NCBI RefSeq assembly: GCF_012927105.1
Contig: NZ_JABBFV010000019.1
Span: 17,621-81,620 of the forward strand
DNA from: Sphingobium psychrophilum
GTDB lineage: Bacteria; Pseudomonadota; Alphaproteobacteria; Sphingomonadales; Sphingomonadaceae
Reading direction: 5' to 3'
Length of the DNA: 64,000 bases
The translations under genes and the position numbers were made by a program. The number at the start of each line of letters is the position of its first letter. The first letter of the stretch is position 1. Below, in pieces: positions 53,036 to 61,230 of the stretch. Below the pieces are notes generated by a model. That model saw only the letters and a program-made list of their open reading frames with translations. It was not told where the DNA came from and did no database searches.

Positions 53036-53986
53036 ATGCCGATTGCTGGCAAGGTCGCGCTGGTAACGGGCGGTGGCCGGGGGCTTGGCCGGGACCATGC
53101 CCTGGCCCTGGCAGCCGCGGGTGCCAAGGTCGTGGTCAACGATCTGGGCGGTTCCAACATAGGGGAGGGGGGCGACGCCGGTCCCGCCCAATCGGTGGTG
53201 GCAGAGATTGAGGCGCTGGGCGGCACGGCGGTTGCCGACACGCGCAGCGTTGCGGACTGGGCCGGTGCCCATGCCATGGTCGACGGGGCGATCGCGACCT
53301 TTGGCGACATCGACATCATCGTCAACAATGCCGGCATCAGCCGGGTCGCGGCCTTTGGTGACATGTCCGAACAGGATTGGGATTTGTCCGCCGCGGTGAA
53401 TTTCAAGGGCGTGACGGCCACCATGAACGCCGCTGCGGCCCATTGGCGCAGGACCGGGCCGAAAAAGGGCCGCGCCATCATCAATACAGCGTCGCCCGCC
53501 GGGCTGCATCCCATGCCCCCGATCAACATCTACAGCGCGACCAAGGCCGCCGTGGCCGCCCTCACCGTCGCTGCGGCGCTCGAACTCGCGCCGCTCGGTG
53601 TCAGGGTGAATGCCATTGCCCCCATGGCCCGCACCCGGATGTTGGAGGGCGCGCCGCCCGACATGATTGCGATGATGGCCCCGCGCGAAGGGTTCGACCC
53701 CAATTCGCCGGAACATGTTTCTCAAGTCGTACTGTTCCTGGCGAGCGCCCAATGTCCGTTCACTGGCCGGGTGTTCGGCGCATGGGGCGACGACCTCTTC
53801 CTGTTCAACGAATGGAGCGCGGCCCATCATGTCAGCAATGGCGGGCAGAAATGGACTGTCGCATCGCTGGAGGCAGCGAGCGCCGACCTGCCCCGGCAGG
53901 ATCACCGCTGGACCCTGTTCCCCGGCGGCCGCTTTGAAACCGACATGCCGCCTGCGGACATATTGGCGGCGCTGGCAGCGGTCTGA
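53036..53986 (+). CDS. SDR family oxidoreductase (long, 17beta-HSD4-like N-part)
   Basis: 316 residues. AAGGAG is eight bases before ATG 53036, better spaced than ATG 53030. TGGGRGLGRDHALALAAAGA, VVNDLGGSN, NNAGISR and YSATKAAV fit the (3R)-hydroxyacyl-CoA dehydrogenase-like SDR group of multifunctional enzymes. The C-terminal 60 residues extend past a standard SDR. It may oxidise a hydroxyacyl-CoA in this pathway. The lactonase gene follows 54 bases later. Confidence 0.85.
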   Translation: MPIAGKVALVTGGGRGLGRDHALALAAAGAKVVVNDLGGSNIGEGGDAGPAQSVVAEIEALGGTAVADTRSVADWAGAHAMVDGAIATFGDIDIIVNNAGISRVAAFGDMSEQDWDLSAAVNFKGVTATMNAAAAHWRRTGPKKGRAIINTASPAGLHPMPPINIYSATKAAVAALTVAAALELAPLGVRVNAIAPMARTRMLEGAPPDMIAMMAPREGFDPNSPEHVSQVVLFLASAQCPFTGRVFGAWGDDLFLFNEWSAAHHVSNGGQKWTVASLEAASADLPRQDHRWTLFPGGRFETDMPPADILAALAAV

Positions 53987-54039
53987 TGATCCGCGCCCTC
54001 GCACCCCAGCGCCGATGCAGATGATGATGGAGAGAGCCG

Positions 54040-54822
54040 ATGAGCGCCGTTGAAATTCCCACCGCGCCGCGCAAACCCGGCGATGGCGTTCGCCTGTTCG
54101 GTTTTACGGTCGGCCATGTGAACATGCCGATCGGCTTCTTTCTCGATGGCGAGCCGGGCGAAATGCGCGCGCCGGTCACGGCCTTCCTGATCGATCACCC
54201 CAAGGGTCTGGTGCTGTTCGATACCGGGCTGGGGCCGCGTTTCGTGCGGCCAAGAGGCACCCAGCCGGACAGCTTCATCGACCTTGAGCAGGGCGACACG
54301 ATCGACGAGCGACTGAACGCGATCGGCGTCGATCCTGCCGCCATCCGCTGGATCATTACATCGCATTTGCACACCGATCATGCGGGCGGCAACGCCTATT
54401 TCCCCAATGCGACCGTCATAGTGCAGGAACGCGAATATGATCATGCCTTCCACAATATCACGGACGATCCCATCTATGAGATCAGCGAATATGATCTGGG
54501 CCAGCCTTTCCTGAAGATCCACGGGGAGCATGACCTGTTCGCCGATGGTACGATCGTCATTTTCCCGACGCTCGGACATACGCCGGGCCATCAATCGGCC
54601 AAGATCAGGACCGATGGCGGCGACATCGTCCTGACCGGGGATTGTTGCAGCCTCAAGCGATCGCTCGACGAGTTCCGACTGCCCAACCATTGCCATGACG
54701 CCGATCAGTTCCTGACATCGCTCAAGTTGCTGTCGTCGCTGGAGCGCAAGGGCGCCCGGGTGTTTCCAAGCCACGACCCCGATTTCTGGGCTACCATTCC
54801 CAAGGTAGGTCCGATCGGCTGA
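54040..54822 (+). CDS. MBL-fold hydrolase, N-acyl-homoserine-lactonase-like
   Basis: 260 residues. The zinc motif SHLHTDHAGG (HxHxDH) is intact, with further ligands in TLGHTPGHQS, TGDCCSL and the terminal PSHDPDFW. Order and length match the AttM/AiiB lactonase group. In a catabolic cluster it more likely opens a lactone intermediate than quenches quorum signals; no luxI or luxR is present in the window. Co-directional with the SDR. Confidence 0.85.
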   Translation: MSAVEIPTAPRKPGDGVRLFGFTVGHVNMPIGFFLDGEPGEMRAPVTAFLIDHPKGLVLFDTGLGPRFVRPRGTQPDSFIDLEQGDTIDERLNAIGVDPAAIRWIITSHLHTDHAGGNAYFPNATVIVQEREYDHAFHNITDDPIYEISEYDLGQPFLKIHGEHDLFADGTIVIFPTLGHTPGHQSAKIRTDGGDIVLTGDCCSLKRSLDEFRLPNHCHDADQFLTSLKLLSSLERKGARVFPSHDPDFWATIPKVGPIG

Positions 54823-54835
54823 ACGAACAGGGCCC

Positions 54836-54868
54836 GGCCCGGCGGCAACGGTCCGTCGCCGCCGGGCC
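54836..54868. terminator. GC-rich 11-bp hairpin between convergent genes
   Basis: GGCCCGGCGGC (54836-54846) pairs exactly with GCCGCCGGGCC (54858-54868), between the lactonase stop and the convergent SDR stop. Confidence 0.7.
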
Positions 54869-54874
54869 CAGGCT

Positions 54875-55696
54875 TCAAATACCCTCGCTATCGGCGATCG
54901 ATTGTTCGATCTGCCTGAAGCGGGCCAGGATCGGCGCCGTGCCGTCGGGATGGGTCCAGATATAGAGTTGGCCCGCCAGCATCGCCCGCACCGCGATTTC
55001 GCCAGCTTCGTCTGCGTCCATCCATGGGATCGTGACATTTTCAAAACCCTCGGCATCCTCCAGCCGACCGCTTTTGAGTTGCCCCTCGCCCAGTTGATCG
55101 GGACGGTTCCGGTCGCTGTGGTGGATGTTGGATCGTACCGGGCCGGGCAGGAAGACGCTGACGCTGATCTTCCCCCCGTCCTGCGCCATTTCCGCCGCCA
55201 GCGTTTCCGACATGGCCACCACCGCATATTTGGTCGCCGCATAGCCGCCGATCGTCGGAACGGCAAACATCCCACTGATCGAGGATGTGTTGAGGATATA
55301 GCCGGGGTCGGGGTTCGCCTGAAGCAGCGGAAGGAAAGAGTCCAGACCGTTGATCACGCTCCATATATTGGTGTCGATCATCCACGCCCAATCGGCCCTG
55401 GTCATATCGGCCATGCGCGCGGTGGGGCCGATGCCGGCATTGTTGACCAGGATGTCGAGGTGCCCGAACCGCGCCTTGATCGCGTCGGCCACATCATGCA
55501 GCCCCTGGGCATCGGTCACGTCGGTGCGGAATGCGGTGCCGTTCAACGCCGCCGCCGCCTCGTCCAGCGCCTGCTGGTTGCGGCCGATGAGGACGACATG
55601 GCAGCCGCGCGCGGCCAGCCGCTGCGCGATACCCAGCCCGATGCCGGACGAACCGCCCGTGACGACCGCCACCTTGCCCTGTAATAACCCTGCCAT
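54875..55696 (-). CDS. SDR family oxidoreductase (classical)
   Basis: 273 residues. VVTGGSSGIGLGIAQRLAAR, NNAGIGPTARM, catalytic Ser in NTSSISGMF and YAATKYAV are complete. A longer substrate-binding C-terminus than usual (about 40 extra residues). Substrate unknown. It faces the GMC gene across 358 bases holding motif copy 4. Confidence 0.87.
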   Translation of the reverse strand: MAGLLQGKVAVVTGGSSGIGLGIAQRLAARGCHVVLIGRNQQALDEAAAALNGTAFRTDVTDAQGLHDVADAIKARFGHLDILVNNAGIGPTARMADMTRADWAWMIDTNIWSVINGLDSFLPLLQANPDPGYILNTSSISGMFAVPTIGGYAATKYAVVAMSETLAAEMAQDGGKISVSVFLPGPVRSNIHHSDRNRPDQLGEGQLKSGRLEDAEGFENVTIPWMDADEAGEIAVRAMLAGQLYIWTHPDGTAPILARFRQIEQSIADSEGI

Positions 55697-55776
55697 TCGG
55701 CTCCACTCCCTATCGTCTGTTGCGCAACAATAGCGCGGCCGGGCGGTGACGCGAGCGACCTTTGCGCCGCTCGCTT

Positions 55777-55790
55777 GACTTTAGATCAAC
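55777..55790 (-). promoter_or_regulatory. GTTGAYNTMARSTC motif, copy 4 (between SDR and GMC genes)
   Basis: On the minus strand it reads GTTGATCTAAAGTC. It lies 81 bases before the SDR start and about 265 before the GMC start. The forward strand contains TTGA-N7-TCAA at 55775-55789. No gene was recognised in 55697-56054. Confidence 0.45.
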
Positions 55791-56054
55791 GCCGCTCTCC
55801 AAAAGTCGGTTGACGCAAAAGGGCGGGGATGATGACCTTTTCGCAGACCCCGTCGACGAACCGGGGGCAAGCAGACAGAATTGGCCGCACGGCCAAAAGG
55901 AGAGAGCGCGGCATGATCAATCCAGGATGGACCGTCCCGCGATCGCCCCTGGGCACCTATCATCCATTCTGCTTCGTCCTTGTCGATCAACGCCATGTCG
56001 ACAGGAGGGGGCGACCGCACCTAGCCAGCGGGCAGCATGAATGGACCAGAAGCA

Positions 56055-57680
56055 ATGACTGACTTTGACTATATCGTCGTAGGTTCGGGATCGGGCGGTG
56101 GCGTCGTTGCGTCCAGGCTGTCGGAAGATCCAGCCAATTCCGTGCTCGTCCTGGAAGCTGGCGGGTCCGACTGGAATTTTGTGTTTCACATGGGAATCGG
56201 CTTTTACCGGAACCGCCCCGCCAACCTGAACTGGGGGTTCCAGTCGCAGCCCGAACCCCATCTCGATAATCGCCGCATCGACCTGCCGCAGGGCCATGTG
56301 CTGGGCGGTTCGTCCTCGATCAACGGCAAAGTCTATTCGCGCGGCAACCCGATCGACTATGACGAATGGCGCCAGATGGGGTGTGAGGGCTGGTCCTATG
56401 ACGAGGTGCTGCCTTATTTCCGGCGTGCCGAGGGGAGTTGGCGGTCGGGCAGCCGCTATCATGGCGAGGACGGCCCGCTCAAGACCACGGCGATCGCCCG
56501 TCGCGGCATGTTGTCGGAGCCGCTGGTCGAAGCGGCGCGCAGCCTGAACTATCCGATCGTCGATGACCTTGATGCCGCCCCGTTTGAGGGTATTTCGCCC
56601 GGGTCCGACATCACCGTCGATCGCCGGGGCCGTCGGTCCAGCACGGCGCGGACCTATTTGCGTCCGGCGATGCGGCGGGGGAATGTGAAGCTGGAACTGC
56701 ATGCCCGCGCGACGCGCATCCTGGTCGAGGATGGCAGGGCCGTCGGCATCGAGTTCGTCCAGCGCGGCAAGGTGCGACAGGTCCGGGCGCGCAAGGAAGT
56801 CATCCTGTCGGCGGGCGTCTATAACAGCGCGCGCCTGCTGCTGCTGTCGGGTATCGGCAATGCAGACGAACTTGATGCGATCGGCATCGCGCCGGTCCTG
56901 CACCTGCCCGGCGTCGGTACGAACATCGCCGATCATGCGGCCACGATGATGGAAAACCTGACCAAGGATCCGATCACCCCACTGGGGCAGCTGCGGATCG
57001 ACAAGGTGGCGGTGCATTTCCTGCAATGGGCACTCCTTGGGAAAGGACTGTTCACCACCCAGCCGCTCAGCGCGCAGGGGCTGATCAAGACCCAGTCCGG
57101 GCTCGACCGCCCTGATGTCCAGGTCTTCTTCAATCCCCTGCGTCGCGACGCCCAGATCCACGTGCCGGGCATCACCCGCCGCCAGGAACACCGGGTTGAA
57201 GCGGCCATCGTGCTGCTGCGCCCCTATAGCCGCGGGACGTTGAAACTGGGCTCCTCCAACCCGGCCGAACCGCCCGAAATCCAGCTTAACCTGCTGTCGG
57301 ACCAGCGCGATGTCGATACGTTGATCCGCGCCCTTCGGCAGGTGCGCAAAATCTATCAGGCGGAACCTTTGAGCGGCCTTCTCAAGCAGGAAGTGTCGCC
57401 TGGCATCGCCGCGCAGAGCGACGAGGCGCTGACCGCCTATCTGCGCCGCGCTCTGTACACCGTGCGGCATCCGGTCGGCAGTTGTCGGATGGGGCATGAC
57501 GAGATGGCGGTGGTGGACAGTCAACTGCGCGTGCGTGGCATCGCCGGGCTGCGCATCGCCGATGCGTCGGTCATGCCGGCCATTCCGGGCGGTAACACCA
57601 ACGCGCCCGCCATCATGATCGGTGAAAAGGCGGCCGACATGATCCAGGGCAAACCCGCGCTCCGCCCCGTTATCGATTGA
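56055..57680 (+). CDS. GMC family FAD-dependent oxidoreductase
   Basis: 541 residues from ATG 56055 (MTDFDYIVVGSGSGGGVVAS); ATG 56037 is also in frame. FAD motif GSGSGGGVVASRLSED, then GGSSSINGKVYSRG, and the catalytic His in VRHPVGSCRMG, with NTNAPAIMIGEKAADMI at the end. Choline-dehydrogenase-like, so it oxidises a primary or secondary alcohol to aldehyde/ketone. The terminal catalytic pair region is intact. A likely early step on the substrate. Confidence 0.92.
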   Translation: MTDFDYIVVGSGSGGGVVASRLSEDPANSVLVLEAGGSDWNFVFHMGIGFYRNRPANLNWGFQSQPEPHLDNRRIDLPQGHVLGGSSSINGKVYSRGNPIDYDEWRQMGCEGWSYDEVLPYFRRAEGSWRSGSRYHGEDGPLKTTAIARRGMLSEPLVEAARSLNYPIVDDLDAAPFEGISPGSDITVDRRGRRSSTARTYLRPAMRRGNVKLELHARATRILVEDGRAVGIEFVQRGKVRQVRARKEVILSAGVYNSARLLLLSGIGNADELDAIGIAPVLHLPGVGTNIADHAATMMENLTKDPITPLGQLRIDKVAVHFLQWALLGKGLFTTQPLSAQGLIKTQSGLDRPDVQVFFNPLRRDAQIHVPGITRRQEHRVEAAIVLLRPYSRGTLKLGSSNPAEPPEIQLNLLSDQRDVDTLIRALRQVRKIYQAEPLSGLLKQEVSPGIAAQSDEALTAYLRRALYTVRHPVGSCRMGHDEMAVVDSQLRVRGIAGLRIADASVMPAIPGGNTNAPAIMIGEKAADMIQGKPALRPVID

Positions 57681-57692
57681 GTTGAAGTCAAG
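57679..57692 (-). promoter_or_regulatory. GTTGAYNTMARSTC motif, copy 5 (before the serine hydrolase)
   Basis: On the minus strand it reads CTTGACTTCAACTC; the first base departs from the other copies. Contains the palindrome TTGAAGTCAA and overlaps the GMC stop codon. It lies 163 bases before the hydrolase start. Confidence 0.4.
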
Positions 57693-57854
57693 GAAGACGA
57701 AAATTTGGCGCTGCATGGTGCCTGGCCTTTGGGATAGACCGCAAAGGCCTTTTATCCCACGGGCATCGCAGCCTGACCGGCTGTATGGAAGAGGATGCAG
57801 GGCGGCGCCAGGCAAGGCGTTGCTCGCTCGATGATAAGAAGGATCAAGGAGAAT

Positions 57855-59000
57855 ATGGTGCAAGTCTGGCAGGAACGACTGGATCATTTCAAGGAGATGA
57901 TCCGCGAGGATATCGACAAGGGCCTCTATTATGGGGCTTCGGTCCGCGTCGGTCGCGGCGGCACCCTGGTCTTCAACGAAACGATCGGCCATGCCGACGC
58001 CGCCGGTGAAAAGCCGATCAATCCTGACTCCATTTTCTCCATCTTCTCCATGACCAAGGCGTTCACCAACATCCTGACGCTGCGCGCGATCGAGATGGGT
58101 CGCTTTGCGCTGACCACCAAGGTGTCGGACATCATCCCCGAATTTGCCGGCCCGCCGCGCGACCAAGCGACGTTTTTCCACCTGCTCACCCACACGGCCG
58201 GGTGGCCGGGCCTTTGGGAAATCCGCCCCGGCGCCCTGCAGGACCAGTTTGACGAAGTCATCGCGGACATCTGCGCCTTTGTCAGCGGGACCACGGAACC
58301 TGGGCAGCGCTGCAACTATCAGCCCCTGGTCAATCATGCGTTGATGGGCGAAGCCATTCGTCGCACCGATCCCAAGCAGCGTTCGCTGCGTGACATCTAT
58401 CGCGAGGATCTGTTCGAGCCGCTCAAGATGCACGACACGGCCATGGGCGTCCGCAAAGACCTCCAGCCGCGCCACATCATTCCCGACATGCGCGGCACGC
58501 TGCCCGTCACCACGCCGGGGCATAACAACAAGAGCGACTATGGCATATTCGAGGAAGAATTTGCCGAAATGCCCCATGTGGGTTGCGTCGCGACCGCCGA
58601 CGACATGTGGCGCTTTACCGAAATGCTGCGCCGCGGCGGCGAGCTTGACGGGGTGCGGATTCTATCGCCCCGCACGATCAAGCTGGCCACCCAATGCTGG
58701 ACCGGCGAGATGGAAAACGAGCTTTATCGCTGGCTGGCGCTGTCGATGGGGTGGAAGGCCTATCCCGCCTATATGGGCCTTGGCTTCTCGCTGAAGGGCA
58801 AGACGCTCAACCATAATCAATATGGCACGCTGACGTCGGAGGGGACGTTCGGCAATAATGGCGCGGGCAGTTCGATCTATTGGGTCGATCCGGTGGCCGA
58901 CGCCACCTTTGTATGCCTGACCGCCGGCGTAATGCATGAAGGGCATAATATGCTCCGCTTCCAGCGCTATTCCGACACTGTCGCATCGGCGATGGTGTAA
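57855..59000 (+). CDS. Class C beta-lactamase-like serine hydrolase
   Basis: 381 residues from ATG 57855, which has AAGGAG upstream; the longer frame to 57795 is less likely. The nucleophile motif is FSMTKAFTN (S-x-x-K). The Tyr of the second motif is seen in CNYQPLVNHAL (Y-x-P in place of Y-x-N) and the third in NGAGSSIYWVD. No signal peptide, so cytoplasmic. Such enzymes (EstB/LovD type) are esterases or acyltransferases; it could cleave an ester in the substrate. Two bases before the next SDR. Confidence 0.85.
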   Translation: MVQVWQERLDHFKEMIREDIDKGLYYGASVRVGRGGTLVFNETIGHADAAGEKPINPDSIFSIFSMTKAFTNILTLRAIEMGRFALTTKVSDIIPEFAGPPRDQATFFHLLTHTAGWPGLWEIRPGALQDQFDEVIADICAFVSGTTEPGQRCNYQPLVNHALMGEAIRRTDPKQRSLRDIYREDLFEPLKMHDTAMGVRKDLQPRHIIPDMRGTLPVTTPGHNNKSDYGIFEEEFAEMPHVGCVATADDMWRFTEMLRRGGELDGVRILSPRTIKLATQCWTGEMENELYRWLALSMGWKAYPAYMGLGFSLKGKTLNHNQYGTLTSEGTFGNNGAGSSIYWVDPVADATFVCLTAGVMHEGHNMLRFQRYSDTVASAMV

Positions 59001-59001
59001 T

Positions 59002-59814
59002 ATGGGAACGCTTTCCTATGATTATGCCGACACCGTCACGCTGGTGACGGGTGGCGCGTCGGGTATCGGCCGCGCCATATCCGAAGCGTTCGCGGCGGCA
59101 GGCGGCATGGTCGCCATCGCCGACATCAATCTTGAAGCGGCACAAAGCGCCGTCGGGGCGATCGAAGCGATGGGCGGGCGTGCGCGCGCCTTTCATGTCG
59201 ATGTGGCCGATGAAAATTCCGTCCGCGCGTTGATCGATGCGATATGGGCCGATCTGGGACGGTTGGACCATGCGATCAACAATGCGGGGATAGAGGCCAA
59301 TACCGTACCGCTGGCCGATCTTGACAGCGACAATTGGCGCCGGGTGACGGACGTCAATCTCAGCGCCATCTTCTACTGCATGAAGGCGCAGTTGCGCAGC
59401 TTCCTGGATCGGGGCGTCACTGGCGCGATCGTCAATACGGCCTCCATTTCGGGGCTGATAGGCGGCTATAATCTGGCGGCCTATACCGCGACCAAACATG
59501 CCGTCGTCGGACTGACCAAGGCGGCGTCGATGGACTATGCGGCACAGGGCATTCGCATCAACGCCCTGTGCCCCGGCCTGGTCGACACGCCCTTCATCGC
59601 CGCCTTGCCCCAGCCGTTCATGGATCGGCTGGTGTTCGCCATTCCGATGGGGCGGCCCGGCCGCGCGGATGAAATGGCCAAGGCCGTGCTGTGGCTGTGT
59701 TCGGACGATGCCAGCTATGTGACCGGCCATGCCATGGTGGTCGATGGCGGGACGTCGCTGGGCGGCACCGGGACGAAAATGGACGACCTGGTGGGCGCCG
59801 CCGGTTCGCACTGA
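59002..59814 (+). CDS. SDR family oxidoreductase (classical)
   Basis: 270 residues from ATG 59002, directly after the hydrolase stop. TGGASGIGRAISEAFAAAGG, NNAGIEANT, NTASISGLI and YTATKHAV are complete. C-terminal DGGTSLGGTG as in standard NAD-dependent members. Part of a hydrolase-SDR-P450 operon. Confidence 0.88.
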   Translation: MGTLSYDYADTVTLVTGGASGIGRAISEAFAAAGGMVAIADINLEAAQSAVGAIEAMGGRARAFHVDVADENSVRALIDAIWADLGRLDHAINNAGIEANTVPLADLDSDNWRRVTDVNLSAIFYCMKAQLRSFLDRGVTGAIVNTASISGLIGGYNLAAYTATKHAVVGLTKAASMDYAAQGIRINALCPGLVDTPFIAALPQPFMDRLVFAIPMGRPGRADEMAKAVLWLCSDDASYVTGHAMVVDGGTSLGGTGTKMDDLVGAAGSH

Positions 59815-59839
59815 GACTGAAGCTGGATTGGATTAAACG

Positions 59840-61024
59840 ATGTCGACGGCTCAACTGATGGATATTCCCGAAATTTCGCCGCTTGCCAGCCGGGAGGACT
59901 ATGCCGCCGCGCGTCGCAGGAGCTGGGTGGGCAAGAGCGAGCGCGGGTTCGAAGTGCTGACCCATGATCAGGGTTGGGAGATCATGAGCAGCAAGGCGTT
60001 CGACATCGGCGGCGGCTTTGGCGTCGTCCTGGATGCCGTCGACCTGACTTCAGGCCCGTATCGCGAGGAATGGAACAAGCAGATCGTCTGTCATGAGGGC
60101 GACATGCGCACCAAGATGCGCGAGCCCTATATGCGGCTGCTCAAGCCCCAGCAGGTCGCCAAGCTCCAGGGTGATGTCCGCGCCATCATCCACGGCATTC
60201 TGGACGATATCAAGGATCCCACCGATGTCGATTTCATGGCGGAGATCGCCTGGCGGCTGCCAACGCAGCTTTATTGCGACCTGATTTCCGCGCCGCGCGA
60301 GATGGCGCCGTGGATCGGGCGGGTGACCGAATCCATCAATCCGCCCCTGCTGATGATGGACAAGGATCGCATCGGCGAATCCGAAGCGGCCTATTGGGAG
60401 GGGCTGGCGTTCATCGAAAAACATATCGATGACAAGCGCGGCAATCTGGGCGACGACTTCACGTCGGAATTGATCCGTTGCGAATTGGAAGGGCTGATTT
60501 CCCACGATCAGGTCAAGACCCTCGCCATGTCGCTGCTCATCGCCAGCATGGACAATACGCTGCACCAACTCGGCCTGACTTTCGGCACATTGCTGGAGGA
60601 TCGCAGCCGGTGGGAGCAGGTCCTGGCCAGACCCACCGCCGCGCCGCAGGCCGCGGAGGAAAGCTATCGGCTCTGCCCGCGCTTTGGCGTGATCGCGCGC
60701 CATGCGTCGAAGGATATCGCCATCAACGGCTTCACCTTTCCGGCCGATAGCTGGATTTGGATATCGACCCGTTCGGGGGGCCGCGACGAAAGCAAGTTCG
60801 ATGACGCGGACAATTTCAGGATGGGCCGTCCGGCATCGCGCGCGCTGATGTTCGGGTCGAACCATTATAGCTGCCTGGGCGCCACACTGGCGCGGCTGGA
60901 GGTGTCCGAAACCATCAGGATCATCGCCGACCGCTTCCCCAATATCCATATCAAGGGCGATTGGCGAAAGGTCGAAAGCCCGCTCGTCACCGAGGTCGAA
61001 CATCTGCGGGTGTCGCTCATATGA
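59840..61024 (+). CDS. Cytochrome P450
   Basis: 394 residues, soluble bacterial type. The haem loop is FGSNHYSCLGATLARLE, with Cys345. ESYR (ExxR) precedes it. The I-helix segment LLIASMDNTLHQLG has Asp-Asn-Thr in place of the usual acid-Thr-Thr, and Ser for the usual Gly; the acid-alcohol pair may be altered. The expected [2Fe-2S] partner follows at 61069 but is broken. It probably hydroxylates the substrate for the upstream SDR and hydrolase. Confidence 0.9.
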   Translation: MSTAQLMDIPEISPLASREDYAAARRRSWVGKSERGFEVLTHDQGWEIMSSKAFDIGGGFGVVLDAVDLTSGPYREEWNKQIVCHEGDMRTKMREPYMRLLKPQQVAKLQGDVRAIIHGILDDIKDPTDVDFMAEIAWRLPTQLYCDLISAPREMAPWIGRVTESINPPLLMMDKDRIGESEAAYWEGLAFIEKHIDDKRGNLGDDFTSELIRCELEGLISHDQVKTLAMSLLIASMDNTLHQLGLTFGTLLEDRSRWEQVLARPTAAPQAAEESYRLCPRFGVIARHASKDIAINGFTFPADSWIWISTRSGGRDESKFDDADNFRMGRPASRALMFGSNHYSCLGATLARLEVSETIRIIADRFPNIHIKGDWRKVESPLVTEVEHLRVSLI

Positions 61025-61068
61025 TGGTGTCGGGGCTGCCGACGGCCTTCACGATCGGAGGCGTGCGA

Positions 61069-61230
61069 TGAGCGCGGTAACCGTTACCACGCGCTAAGGG
61101 GAAGACCGTGCGCTGGAGGCTCAGGTCGGCATGAGCGTCATGGAAATCATCCGTGACGCCGGGCTGGATGAAATGCTGGCGCTGTGCGGCGGCGGCTGTT
61201 CATGCGCCACCTGCCATGTCTATGTCTCGG
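61069..61230 (+). pseudogene. [2Fe-2S] ferredoxin, broken and cut by a junction
   Basis: The frame reads MSAVTVTTR, TAA, then GEDRALEAQVGMSVMEIIRD and CGGGCSCATCHVYVS. This is the first two thirds of a putidaredoxin/P450-type ferredoxin with three of the four cluster cysteines visible in the C-x5-C-x2-C region. The last Cys and C-terminus are lost: from about 61230 the sequence belongs to a fadB-like gene on the opposite strand. A nonsense codon at residue ten also breaks it. Confidence 0.75.

Noticed and set aside
54040..54822. Quorum-quenching system based on the lactonase-like MBL enzyme
   Set aside because: No luxI/luxR in the window and the context is catabolic; lactone opening in a degradation route is simpler.
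55917..58577. 886-codon open frame antisense to the GMC and serine hydrolase genes
   Set aside because: The plus-strand frames carry complete FAD and SxxK motifs; the antisense product is rich in Arg, His and Gly with no domain. High-GC codon bias creates such shadows.
60043..60056. Additional near-match to the 14-base motif inside the P450 gene (CCTGACTTCAGGCC)
   Set aside because: Two mismatches and an intragenic position; likely chance.
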